Assembly: GCA_030448105.1 (NCBI GenBank)
Contig: JAUJNP010000006.1
Span: forward strand, 119,952 to 183,951
DNA length: 64,000 bases
From: Acidimicrobiales bacterium
GTDB lineage: Bacteria; Actinomycetota; Acidimicrobiia; Acidimicrobiales; Iamiaceae
Direction of reading: 5' to 3'
Part shown: in pieces, positions 1 through 10,498 of the stretch
How positions within the stretch are numbered: position 1 is the stretch's first letter
Layout: each line of letters begins with the position of its first letter
Notes under the pieces: model-generated
Databases searched by the model: none
What the model was told of the DNA's origin: nothing
The model's input: only the letters and a program-made list of their open reading frames with translations
Made by a program: the position numbers and the translations under genes

Positions 1-26
1 CGGAGGCGGAGCCAATGTGACGATGC

Positions 27-55
27 TTGACCGAACTTCCGTTCGCAATTACATT
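27..55 (+). promoter_or_regulatory. recA distal promoter with LexA (SOS) box in the spacer
   Basis: TTGACC (27-32), a 17-base spacer and TACATT (50-55) form a good sigma-70 type promoter. Inside the spacer, 32-45 reads CGAACTTCCGTTCG, a perfect CGAAC-N4-GTTCG palindrome, the LexA operator form known in Gram-positive bacteria and actinobacteria. LexA bound there would cover the promoter, so recA should be SOS-induced. The promoter assignment is inferred from sequence; the palindrome is seen directly. Confidence 0.8.
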
Positions 56-94
56 GCTGTCGTTCCGGCTGCCCCCGACCCCCTCCCCCCGGGA

Positions 95-117
95 CTGTCA
101 CACCCCCTGCGTAGGTT
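95..117 (+). promoter_or_regulatory. recA proximal promoter, PafBC/RecA-NDp-like
   Basis: The block CTGTCACAC (95-103), eight bases, then TAGGTT (112-117) fits the mycobacterial LexA-independent recA promoter pattern tTGTCRgtg-N8-TAnnnT, which is activated by PafBC. The first part is repeated almost exactly in front of the LysM gene near 17050 and the sigma-like gene near 59122. Predicted transcription start is about 124, giving a leader of roughly 64 bases to the GTG of recA. Activation by PafBC is inference. Confidence 0.6.
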
Positions 118-187
118 CGCCTCACCCGATCGCTGCAGCCCGCAGCCGAGCTCGATACCTAACGAACACGTACAGAGAGGACGTCCG

Positions 188-1243
<1,056 letters not shown>

Positions 1244-1302
1244 GGTCGAGGTCGTCAGGGCTCGGGGCAGGGTTGGTCCGGCGAGGCGGCGAATCCCAAG
1301 GC

Positions 1303-1665
1303 GTGGACGCGGCTGAGCCGGAGACCCTGAAGGTCTCCACCAAGTCGAACCCCAGCTCGGTGGCGGGCGCCATGGCCGGCGTCATCCGCCAGTCGGGCGC
1401 CGTCCAGGTCCAGGTGGTGGGAGCCGGCGCGCTCAACCAGGCGGTCAAGGCGGTCGCCATCGCCCGGGGCTACCTGGCCGCCTCGGGCCTCGACCTCGTG
1501 TGCGTTCCCACCTTCGCCGACATCGTGATCGACGGCGAGCCCCGCACCGCCATCCGGCTCCGCATCGAGGACCGCCAGCCCCGTGCGCGACCCGCCGACT
1601 TCAGCCCCGTCGACCCCGGCGAGGAGCTCGGGGGGCTCGACGGCGTGGCCACCGCCATCGCCTGA
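1303..1665 (+). CDS. spoVS: Stage V sporulation protein S family (SpoVS)
   Basis: Small Alba-like nucleic-acid-binding family, named from Bacillus sporulation but widespread in non-sporulating bacteria. The 120-residue product carries the core [20 protein letters not shown] followed by the [19 protein letters not shown] helix and a [14 protein letters not shown] strand. Start GTG 1303 gives [12 protein letters not shown], matching the usual short N-terminus; a TTG at 1273 is the only upstream alternative. The acidic C-terminal tail of about 30 residues is longer than in Bacillus. It lies 60 bases after recA and 56 before miaB on the same strand, so co-transcription is plausible. The role in this organism is unknown. 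Confidence 0.9.
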   Translation: MDAAEPETLKVSTKSNPSSVAGAMAGVIRQSGAVQVQVVGAGALNQAVKAVAIARGYLAASGLDLVCVPTFADIVIDGEPRTAIRLRIEDRQPRARPADFSPVDPGEELGGLDGVATAIA

Positions 1666-1721
1666 GGATCCGGTCGCGCCGGACCAGGGTGCCCTCGGCT
1701 CCGGCCGGTAGCTTGCATCCC

Positions 1722-3158
1722 ATGGAGCCCGGAGGGAGCGCCCGGCGCCGCTACTCCATCAAGACGTTCGGCTGCCAGATGAACGAGCACGACTCCGAGC
1801 GCATCGCCGGGCTCTTCGAGGCGGCGGGCATGGTGCCGGCGGAGGGCGCCGACGACGCCGACGTGGTCTTCCTCAACACCTGCTGCATCCGGGAGAACGC
1901 CGACAACCGCCTCTACGGCACCCTGGGCCACCTGAAGGCAGCCAAGGCGACCCGGCCCGACATGGAGATCATGGTGGGCGGTTGCCTGGCCCAGAAGGAC
2001 CGTGACCTCATACGCCGCCGGGCCCCTCATGTCGACGTGGTGCTGGGCACCCACAACGTGCAGCGGGCCGCCGACCTGCTGGCCGAGGCCCGCCGTGACG
2101 GGCCCATCACGGAGATCCTCGAGGCATCGGTGATCGAAGACCACGAGGCCTTCCCGTCCTCGCTGCCCGTGCGTCGCGACCTGGGCCACGCCGCCTGGGT
2201 CACCATCCAGATCGGCTGCGACAACGCCTGCGCCTTCTGCATCGTGCCCGCCGTGCGGGGCCCTGAGATGAGTCGGCCCTTCGACCACCTGGTGGCCGAG
2301 GCCGGTCGCCTGGCCGGCGAGGGCGTGGTGGAGGTCACCCTCCTCGGCCAGAACGTCAACTCCTACGGGCGCGACCTGGCGCGGGCCCGCCGCCGTTCCG
2401 GGGAGGGTGATGTTCGGATCCGCCCCATGTTCGGCGAGCTCCTGCGGGCGGTCGGCGCGGTCGAGGGCATCCGGCGGGTGCGCTTCACCAGCCCCCACCC
2501 AAAGGACCTGAGCGCCGAGGTCATCGAGGCCATGGCCGAGACCCCGGCGGTGTGCGAGCACCTCCACCTGCCGTTGCAGTCGGGCAGCGACCGGGTGCTG
2601 GCCGCCATGCACCGGGGCTACACCGCCGCCCGCTACCTCGACCGCCTGGCCGCCGCACGGGCTGCGGTCGACGACCTGGCCGTCACCACCGACGTCATCG
2701 TGGGCTTCCCGGGGGAGACCGACGCCGACTTCGAGCGCACCCTCGAGGTGGTGGCGGAGGCGGGCTACGACAGCGCCTACACGTTCCTCTACTCGCCGCG
2801 TCCCGGCACGGAGGCGGCTGCGCTCGCCGACCAAATGGTGGCGCCCGACGTGTGTGCCGAGCGCTTCGAACGGCTGCGGGTGGTGGTGGAGCGATCGGCC
2901 CTGGCCCGCCACCGCGCCCGCATCGGACGGACCGAGGAGGTGGTGGTGGAGGGACCCTCGAAGCGGGACCCGCTCACCACCACCGGCCGGACCCGCCAGG
3001 ACAAGCTCGTGCACTTCGCGTCCCCGGATCCGCTCCGCCCGGGCACGTTCGCCGAGGTCCGCGTCACCGGGGCCGGCGCCCACCACCTCCGGGGCGAGCT
3101 GGTCACCGTCACCGCCGCCCCCCGCCACCGCACCCGCATCCCCGTCACCGCCGGCTGA
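1722..3158 (+). CDS. miaB: tRNA-2-methylthio-N6-dimethylallyladenosine synthase MiaB
   Basis: Radical-SAM methylthiotransferase that converts i6A37 to ms2i6A37 in tRNAs reading UNN codons. The 478-residue protein has the N-terminal UPF0004 domain with conserved cysteines (KTFGCQMNEHDSE near 18, NTCCIRENA near 53), the radical SAM motif GCDNACAFCIVP near residue 165, LLGQNVNSYG typical of MiaB, and a C-terminal TRAM domain (about 400-470). ATG 1722 starts MEPGGSARRRYSIKTFG. Its functional partner miaA, which makes the i6A substrate, lies about 2.4 kb downstream on the same strand. Confidence 0.96.
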   Translation: MEPGGSARRRYSIKTFGCQMNEHDSERIAGLFEAAGMVPAEGADDADVVFLNTCCIRENADNRLYGTLGHLKAAKATRPDMEIMVGGCLAQKDRDLIRRRAPHVDVVLGTHNVQRAADLLAEARRDGPITEILEASVIEDHEAFPSSLPVRRDLGHAAWVTIQIGCDNACAFCIVPAVRGPEMSRPFDHLVAEAGRLAGEGVVEVTLLGQNVNSYGRDLARARRRSGEGDVRIRPMFGELLRAVGAVEGIRRVRFTSPHPKDLSAEVIEAMAETPAVCEHLHLPLQSGSDRVLAAMHRGYTAARYLDRLAAARAAVDDLAVTTDVIVGFPGETDADFERTLEVVAEAGYDSAYTFLYSPRPGTEAAALADQMVAPDVCAERFERLRVVVERSALARHRARIGRTEEVVVEGPSKRDPLTTTGRTRQDKLVHFASPDPLRPGTFAEVRVTGAGAHHLRGELVTVTAAPRHRTRIPVTAG

Positions 3159-3167
3159 GCGGGCCCG

Positions 3168-4028
3168 GTGCCGGCCGCCCCCCGACCCGCCGACCCGCGC
3201 TTCCGCTCGGGGCCGCCCGCCGAACCGGCGGCCGCCCCCACCGCGGTACCGGCCGCCCTCGGCGGAGTGCTGGCGGGGGCGATGTGGGAGCAGGTGTGGG
3301 TGAAGGAGGGCACCGAGGTGTGGCGCGCCGCCGTCGCCGGCGCCGTCCGCTACGTGAAGATCGGCGGCGACGACGGTGCCGACGGCGTCGCCGACGAAGC
3401 CGAGCGGCTGGGGTGGCTGGCGGGCCGGGCAGCGGTGCCGGAGGTGCTGGCCCACCACCGCGACGGCGACGGGCGAGCGTGGCTGGTGACGGCCGAAGTG
3501 CCGGGCGTGCCCGCCCACGACCCCGGGTTCGCCCTCGGCTCGGTGGAGCCGCTGCTCGAGGCCCTCGGCCAGGGCCTGCGCCGCCTCCACGACACCCTGC
3601 CCGTCGACGCCTGCCCGTTCGACGCGCGCCTCGACGTCCTCCTGGCCCGCAGCCGGGCCCGGGTGCGGGCAGGCAAGGTCGACGTCGACGCGCTCGAACC
3701 GGCCTACCGCCGGTTGACCCCCGACCAGATCCTCGATCACCTCCACGCCACCCGACCGCCCGAACCGGCCGAGGACCTGGTCGTCGCCCACGGTGATCCG
3801 TGCCTGCCCAACCTCCTCGTCGATCCCGCTGCCCTGACCCTCTCCGGGCTCGTCGACGTCGGCCGCCTCGGCGTGTCGGACCGCTACCGCGACCTGGCCA
3901 TCGTGGCCCGGTCGCTGGTGGCCAACGTGGGCCCCGAGGTGGCGTCACGGTTCTTCGACGCCTACGGGCTGAGCCGGCCCGACCTGTTGCGCCTCGAGTA
4001 CTACGTGCTGCTCGACGAGCTCTGGTGA
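3168..4028 (+). CDS. Aminoglycoside phosphotransferase (APH) family kinase
   Basis: Protein-kinase-fold phosphotransferase of about 286 residues. The catalytic loop is VVAHGDPCLPNLLVD and the Mg-binding aspartate lies in LVDVGRLGVSDRYRDLAI, the arrangement of APH(3')-type enzymes. A lysine in AVRYVKIGG is the likely ATP-binding residue. GTG 3168 is the first start after miaB ends at 3158; a start further in, at ATG 3283, is also possible because the first 35 residues are Ala/Pro-rich. The substrate is unknown: many APH-family proteins in actinobacteria are not resistance enzymes. The next gene overlaps by one base. Confidence 0.8.
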   Translation: MPAAPRPADPRFRSGPPAEPAAAPTAVPAALGGVLAGAMWEQVWVKEGTEVWRAAVAGAVRYVKIGGDDGADGVADEAERLGWLAGRAAVPEVLAHHRDGDGRAWLVTAEVPGVPAHDPGFALGSVEPLLEALGQGLRRLHDTLPVDACPFDARLDVLLARSRARVRAGKVDVDALEPAYRRLTPDQILDHLHATRPPEPAEDLVVAHGDPCLPNLLVDPAALTLSGLVDVGRLGVSDRYRDLAIVARSLVANVGPEVASRFFDAYGLSRPDLLRLEYYVLLDELW

Positions 4029-4738
4029 TGGCCGCCTTCGTGCTGGTGCACAGCCCGCTGGTGGGGCCGGCCACGTGGCGGCAGGTGGCGGACGAGCTCC
4101 GGCGGCGTGGCTTCGAAGCCCTCGTCCCGGCGCGGCGGGCACCGCTCGACACCGGGCGCCCGTACTGGGCGGCCGCCGCCGGCGACGAGGTCGCCGACCT
4201 CCACCGCTCGGGGGACGACGAGGTCGTGCTGGTGGGCCACAGCGGCGCCGGGCCGTGGCTGCCCGCCATCGGCGAGGCCGTCGCCGCCGCTGGCCGCCGG
4301 CTGACGGCCGTCCTCTTCGTCGACGCCGGTCTCCCGACCGCGGGGCCCGTCTCCGCCACGCTGACCGGACCGTTCCTGGCTCAGCTCGAAGCCCTCACCG
4401 GGCCGGGCGGGGTGCTACCGCCGTGGCCGGAGTGGTGGCCACCGGAGACCCTGGCCACCCTCGTGCCCGATCCCGTGGCCCGGGCCGCCCTGGTGGCCGA
4501 ATGCCGGCCGGTGCCGGCCGATCTCTGGGACGATCCCGCACCGTCCCCGCCCGGGTGGCCCGGATCGGTGCCGTGCGGCTACCTCTCCTTCACCTACGAG
4601 GACGACGCCTCCGCCGCTCAGGAGCGCGGGTGGATAGTGGCCCGCATGGACGGCCACCACCTGCAGGCCATCGTCGATCCCGCGGGGGTGGCCGACGCCC
4701 TCCAGCTGCTGCTCGGTGCGCTCGGCGTGCTTCCCTGA
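4028..4738 (+). CDS. Alpha/beta hydrolase
   Basis: About 236 residues. The N-terminus FVLVHSPLVGPATWRQV is a typical oxyanion-hole strand and loop, and VVLVGHSGAGPWLP contains the nucleophile elbow G-H-S-G-A. The C-terminal MDGHHLQAIVDP supplies the catalytic histidine. ATG 4028 overlaps the stop of the preceding kinase gene by one base, so translation is probably coupled. The substrate cannot be told from the sequence. Confidence 0.8.
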   Translation: MAAFVLVHSPLVGPATWRQVADELRRRGFEALVPARRAPLDTGRPYWAAAAGDEVADLHRSGDDEVVLVGHSGAGPWLPAIGEAVAAAGRRLTAVLFVDAGLPTAGPVSATLTGPFLAQLEALTGPGGVLPPWPEWWPPETLATLVPDPVARAALVAECRPVPADLWDDPAPSPPGWPGSVPCGYLSFTYEDDASAAQERGWIVARMDGHHLQAIVDPAGVADALQLLLGALGVLP

Positions 4739-4770
4739 CCGGCGGCGCCCCCGCGTGGGAGCATCGGGCG

Positions 4771-5598
4771 GTGCGCTTCGGCGTGTACGTCCCGGCCTTC
4801 GGTGAACTGGCCGACCCCCGCGCCCTGGCCGACCTGGCGGTCGAGGCCGAGGGCGCCGGCTGGGACGGCATCTTCCTCTGGGACCACATCCGCTTCGCCA
4901 CCGACACCGAGGTGGCCGACCCGTGGGTGGCGCTGGCGGCCATGGCCACCCGCACCCGGAGCATCCGGCTCGGCCCGCTGGTGACGCCGCTGGCCCGGCG
5001 CCGCGTGCAGGTGGTCGCCCGGCAGGCCACCACCCTCGATCACCTGTCGGAGGGGCGCGCCGTGCTCGGTGTGGGCCTCGGCATCGACGAGTGGGGCGAG
5101 TACTCCGGCTTTGCCGAGGCGGCCACCGACGACCGGGCCCGGGCCGCGGTGGTCGACGAGTCCATCACCGTGCTGCTCGGCCTCTGGTCGGGCGAACCGG
5201 TCACCCACACCGGTCCGCACCGCCGGGTGGAGGGCGTGCGCTTCCTCCCCCGGCCCCGGCAGCGGCCCCGGATCCCGCTGTGGGGAGCGGCCCTGTGGCC
5301 CCGGCCGGCCGGCCTCCGCCGGGCGGCGGGCCTCGACGGGGTAATGCCCTTCGACCCGGTGGGCAACCGGTTCACCCCCGACGACGTCGCCCGCATCGTG
5401 GCCCTGGTGCGACGCGAGCGCGAGGTCAACGGCGTCGACCCCGAGGGGCCCTTCGACGTGGTGCTGGCCGGCGACCCGGCCCGCATGCCGCTGCCCGAAC
5501 TGGCCGGTGCCGGTGCCACCTGGGCCCTCGACTCGGTGATGCCGTTGGCGTCGATGGCCGAGGTCCGCCGGGGGGTGGCGGCCGGCCCCCCGCGGTGA
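4771..5598 (+). CDS. LLM-class (luciferase-like) F420-dependent oxidoreductase
   Basis: TIM-barrel flavin/F420 oxidoreductase of about 275 residues. GTG 4771 gives VRFGVYVPAFGE; following motifs are AEGAGWDGIFLWDH, RTRSIRLGPLVTPLARRRV and LSEGRAVLGVGLG, all typical of the bacterial luciferase-like family of actinobacteria, where coenzyme F420 is the common cofactor. The substrate is unknown. Its TGA overlaps the GTG of miaA, indicating one transcript. Confidence 0.83.
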   Translation: MRFGVYVPAFGELADPRALADLAVEAEGAGWDGIFLWDHIRFATDTEVADPWVALAAMATRTRSIRLGPLVTPLARRRVQVVARQATTLDHLSEGRAVLGVGLGIDEWGEYSGFAEAATDDRARAAVVDESITVLLGLWSGEPVTHTGPHRRVEGVRFLPRPRQRPRIPLWGAALWPRPAGLRRAAGLDGVMPFDPVGNRFTPDDVARIVALVRREREVNGVDPEGPFDVVLAGDPARMPLPELAGAGATWALDSVMPLASMAEVRRGVAAGPPR

Positions 5599-6530
5599 CG
5601 GACGCGGCTCGGGCCCGGCCGCTCGCCCTGGTCGGGGTGACCGCGTCGGGCAAGTCGGCGCTGGCCATGGAGCTGGCCCGACACCTCGGCGACGTCGAGC
5701 TGGTGTCGGTGGACTCGATGCAGGTGTACCGGGGCATGGACGTGGGCACCGCCAAACCGAGCGCTGCCGAGCGGGCCGAGGTCGCCCACCACGGGATCGA
5801 CCTGGTGGACCCGATCGAGGAGTTCACCGTCACCGACTTCCAGGCCACCGTCGCCGACGCCCTCGACGGGATCGCCGCCCGGGGCCACCGGGCGGTGCTC
5901 GTCGGCGGGACCGGCCTCTACCTGCGGGCCATCATCGACCGGCTCGACATCCCCGGCCGCTACCCCGGCGTCGCCGCCGAGCTGTCCGCCGAACTCGACA
6001 CCGCCGCGCTGCACCGCCGCCTCGCCTCCCTCGACCCGGTGGCCGCCGCCCGCATCGACCCGGCCAACCGCCGTCGCCTGCTGCGGGCCCTGGAGGTGTG
6101 CCTGGGCTCCGGCCGGCCCTTCTCCTCCTACGGGCCGGGCCTGGAGGCGCATCCGCCCACGCCGTTCGACCTGGTTGGTGTGTGGCTGCCCCGCGCCGTC
6201 GTCGCCGCCCGCATCGAAGCCCGCCTTGCCGCCCAGCTCGACGCCGGCTTCCTCGACGAGGTCCGCCGCCTGGCGGCTCGGTACCGGCCCCTCAGCCGCA
6301 CCGCGGCCCAGGCCCTCGGCTACCGCGAGCTGCTGGCCCACTTGCACGGCGACTCGACCCTCGACGAGGCGGTCGAGCTCACGCGGGCCCGCACCCGGCG
6401 CTTCGCCCGCCGCCAACGGGTGTGGTTCCGGCGCGATCCCCGCATCACGTGGATCGGTGCGGGAGCGGACCCGATGGCGGCCCTGCCCGCGCTGCTGCGT
6501 CACGCCGAGGCGATGTCGGCCGCGCCGTAG
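5595..6530 (+). CDS. miaA: tRNA dimethylallyltransferase MiaA
   Basis: Transfers the dimethylallyl group to A37 of tRNAs reading U-starting codons, giving the substrate of MiaB. The 311-residue protein has P-loop GVTASGKSA near 15-23, the LVSVDSMQVYRGMDVGTAKP motif, VLVGGTGLYLRA and a C-terminal ALGYRELLAHL. The C-terminal TRARTRRFARRQRVWFRRD stretch is diagnostic of the family. GTG 5595 overlaps the stop of the upstream oxidoreductase. dapF follows after 44 bases. Confidence 0.96.
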   Translation: MTDAARARPLALVGVTASGKSALAMELARHLGDVELVSVDSMQVYRGMDVGTAKPSAAERAEVAHHGIDLVDPIEEFTVTDFQATVADALDGIAARGHRAVLVGGTGLYLRAIIDRLDIPGRYPGVAAELSAELDTAALHRRLASLDPVAAARIDPANRRRLLRALEVCLGSGRPFSSYGPGLEAHPPTPFDLVGVWLPRAVVAARIEARLAAQLDAGFLDEVRRLAARYRPLSRTAAQALGYRELLAHLHGDSTLDEAVELTRARTRRFARRQRVWFRRDPRITWIGAGADPMAALPALLRHAEAMSAAP

Positions 6531-6574
6531 AACCCGGGCCGGATCCGGGCCGACGGCTGCGAGACTGGCGGGGC

Positions 6575-7365
6575 ATGCACCGCACCGCCACCCTCAGCAA
6601 GCACCACGGGCTGGGCAACGACTTCCTCGTGTGGCTGACCCTCTCGCCCGACTCCGCTCCCGACCCCGGCCACCTCCCCGCCCTGGCTGCCGCCTGGTGC
6701 CATCGTCGCCACGGCGTGGGGGCCGACGGGCTGATCGTGGGCTACCTCGCCGACGACGTCGACCGCGTGATGGTGCTGCACAACGCCGACGGTTCGCGCG
6801 CGGAGATGAGCGGCAACGGGATCCGCTGCCTGGCCCAGGCCGAGGCCCGCAGCCGGGTCCTCGACTCGGTGGACCTCACCATCGCCACCGACGCCGGACG
6901 CCGAGACTGCGTGGTGCTGCCCGGCCCGGACCCGGCCACCGCCACCGTGCGGGTCGACATGGGGCCGGCCACGTGTGGCCCGGCCTCGGAGCGGGTGGCG
7001 GCCGCGGTCGCCAAGGCCGAACAGGCCGCCGAGGTCGATCTGGGCAACCCCCACCTGGTGCTGCTGGAGGGGGCCGAGCCCCTCGACCTGGAGGCGCTGG
7101 GGCGGGCGTGGCCCGACCGCAACGTCGAGGTCATCCGCAGCGTGGCCGACGACGTGATCACCATGGACGTGTGGGAGCGCGGCGTGGGCCGCACCGAGGC
7201 GTGCGGCACCGGCGCCGGCGCGGCGGCCGCCGCCGCCGCCGGGTGGGGCCTGGTGGGGGAGCGGCCGGTGGTGCGCATGCCCGGCGGCGACCTCGAGGTG
7301 GTGCTCGGCGACTCCATCAGCCTGGCCGGGCCGGCCACCCACATCGCCGATGTGGAGGTGTGGGC

Positions 7366-7369
<4 letters not shown>
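6575..7369 (+). CDS. dapF: Diaminopimelate epimerase DapF
   Basis: Converts LL-diaminopimelate to the meso form for lysine and peptidoglycan. The 264-residue protein carries both catalytic cysteines: Cys85 in SGNGIRCLAQ and Cys210 in EACGTGAGAAA. The N-terminal KHHGLGNDFLV and MVLHNADGSRAEMSGNG are family signatures. The stop overlaps the ATG of hflX. The other succinylase-pathway genes dapC, dapD and dapE are 4-9 kb downstream on the same strand. Confidence 0.96.
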
Positions 7370-8682
<1,313 letters not shown>

Positions 8683-8705
8683 GGCCCCGGTAGCCTCGCG
8701 CCACC

Positions 8706-9653
8706 ATGGACGACGTCGTGCTCTTCCACCTGGCATCGGTGCAACTCGAGTCAGAGCTGGCCATCGACCGCCTCACCACCGTGGCCCCCTCCGAGGTGCT
8801 GGCCATGGCCACGGTGGCCGAGATCCTCGAGACGGTCGAGCACGCGCCGGGTTGCGCCGGGCTCCTGCCGGTGGAGGACTCCTTCGAGGGCGAGCACACC
8901 GCCGTGCTCGACCGCCTCATCTTCGAGACGTCCCACGTCTACGTCGGCGAGGAGGTGGTGGTGGCCGAGACCCTCGACGCCTTCCGGGCGCCCAGCGAGG
9001 CGGGCGAGGACGTCCGCACCGCGGTGTCGCACCCCCGCGCCGTCGAGCACTGCCACCGCTTCGTGCGCGAGCACGGGCTGGCCACCCGGTTCGTGGACTC
9101 CACCACCGAGGCCTGCCGCGTCGTGGCCCAGGCCGGCGACCCGAGCCTCGTCGCCCTCGCCCCCCGGGAGGAGGCCGAGCGCTTCGGCCTGGTGAGGTTC
9201 ATGCCCTCGGTCGACGATGTCCCCGACGCCCGCACCCGCTTCTTCCTGGTGGGCCGGTCGGTGGCCGCCCCCACCGGTTCCGACAAGACCACCCTGGTGC
9301 TCACCCAGCCCCTCGACCGGTCCGGCAACCTCGAGCGCTTCCTGCGAGCCTTCGCCGACCACGAGGTCAACCTGGTGAGCCTGCACTCCCGGCCCTTGGG
9401 GGCCACCGCCGGCAGCTACTGCTTCCTCGCCACCGCCGAGGCCCACATCTCCGAGCCCCGCATGGCGGCGGTGGTGAACGCGCTGTGGGCGGCGGGCGCC
9501 CAGGTGAAGCTGCTCGGCTCGTACCCCGAGTGGGACGGCGAGCAGGTGGTGGCGCCCTTCGACCGGGCGCCCATGGCCTCGGTGGGGCCGCTGTCCTCCG
9601 ACGCCGAGAGGGCCGGGCTCTTGCGACCGCCGGCGCCCGTCGCCACCGCCTGA
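8706..9653 (+). CDS. Divergent prephenate dehydratase-like protein with ACT domain
   Basis: About 315 residues, homologous to the next gene over its whole length but altered in the N-terminal catalytic half. The equivalent of the substrate-loop ENS is EDS (LLPVEDSFEGEH), and the glycine-rich GPEGTF start is replaced by LFHLASVQLESEL. The STTEACRVVAQAGDP motif, the TRF segment (ARTRFFLVGR) and an ACT domain with SLHSRPLG...YCFLATAEA are kept. This suggests a paralogue that keeps the fold and phenylalanine-sensing ACT domain but may not be a normal dehydratase. It ends eight bases before true pheA, so both are probably made together. Confidence 0.78.
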   Translation: MDDVVLFHLASVQLESELAIDRLTTVAPSEVLAMATVAEILETVEHAPGCAGLLPVEDSFEGEHTAVLDRLIFETSHVYVGEEVVVAETLDAFRAPSEAGEDVRTAVSHPRAVEHCHRFVREHGLATRFVDSTTEACRVVAQAGDPSLVALAPREEAERFGLVRFMPSVDDVPDARTRFFLVGRSVAAPTGSDKTTLVLTQPLDRSGNLERFLRAFADHEVNLVSLHSRPLGATAGSYCFLATAEAHISEPRMAAVVNALWAAGAQVKLLGSYPEWDGEQVVAPFDRAPMASVGPLSSDAERAGLLRPPAPVATA

Positions 9654-9661
9654 GGAGCGCG

Positions 9662-10498
9662 GTGCCCGTCGTCGAGTACCTGGGGCCCGAGGGCACCTTC
9701 GCCCACCAGGGGACCGACCTGATCCGCACCGTCGAGGGCGCCGTCGCGGTGGTGCCTCGCCCCACCGTGCAGGAGGTGGTCCACGACGTCGACGAGGGGC
9801 GCTGCGACTACGGGCTGGTGCCGTTCGAGAACTCGGTGGAGGGCGGGGTCACCGGCACCATCGACGTGCTGGTGTTCGAGGTGGGACAGGCCCGCATCCG
9901 CGAAGAGGTGGTCGTCCCCATCACCTTCGGCGCGCACCGCCGGGCCGAGCACGTGGGCGCCCCTGCCACCACCGTGCTCAGCCACCCCTTCGGCCTGGCG
10001 CAGTGCAAGCGCTACTGGAGCGAGCGCCACCTGGGCTGCTGCGACACCGACTCCACCGCCGAGGCGTGCCGGCTGGTGGCGGCGTCGGACGACCCCGGCC
10101 TGGTGGCCATCGGCCCGGCCAAGGCGGCCCGCCTGGCCGGCCTCGTCACCGTGGCGGAGGGCATCGAGGACTTCCCCGGTGCCCAGACCAGCTTCGCCCT
10201 CGTGGGTCGGGACGGCGTGGCCCCCACCGGCGACGACCGGACGACCGTCGTCATCACGCCCCCGTCGGAGGGGGTGGGGATCCTCCTGCGCACCCTGGGC
10301 CCGATCTCGGAGCGGGACGTCAACATCTCCAACATCGTCAGCCGCCCGCTGCGCCAGCGCCTCGGCGAGTACTGCTTCGTGCTCACCCTCGACCGTCACG
10401 GCGACGACCCCGCCGTGCGCGGCGCGCTCGACGACCTCATCGGCCAGGGGTTCGCGGTGAAGCCGCTCGGCTCGTACCCCGCTTGGCGGGACCGGTGA
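9662..10498 (+). CDS. pheA: Prephenate dehydratase PheA
   Basis: Decarboxylates and dehydrates prephenate to phenylpyruvate. The 278-residue protein starts VPVVEYLGPEGTFAHQG, has YGLVPFENSVEGGV, DSTAEACRLVA and AQTSFALVGRDG, then a C-terminal ACT domain with NISNIVSRPLRQRLGEYCF, the phenylalanine-binding motif. GTG 9662 is directly before the conserved start. The stop overlaps the GTG of tyrA, so the two branches of aromatic amino acid synthesis are encoded together. Confidence 0.94.
   Translation: MPVVEYLGPEGTFAHQGTDLIRTVEGAVAVVPRPTVQEVVHDVDEGRCDYGLVPFENSVEGGVTGTIDVLVFEVGQARIREEVVVPITFGAHRRAEHVGAPATTVLSHPFGLAQCKRYWSERHLGCCDTDSTAEACRLVAASDDPGLVAIGPAKAARLAGLVTVAEGIEDFPGAQTSFALVGRDGVAPTGDDRTTVVITPPSEGVGILLRTLGPISERDVNISNIVSRPLRQRLGEYCFVLTLDRHGDDPAVRGALDDLIGQGFAVKPLGSYPAWRDR

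Noticed and set aside
1470-3791. Long minus-strand open frame of 773 codons
   Set aside because: It is antisense to miaB and the APH-family gene, has no recognisable motif and is the usual shadow frame of high-GC coding DNA.
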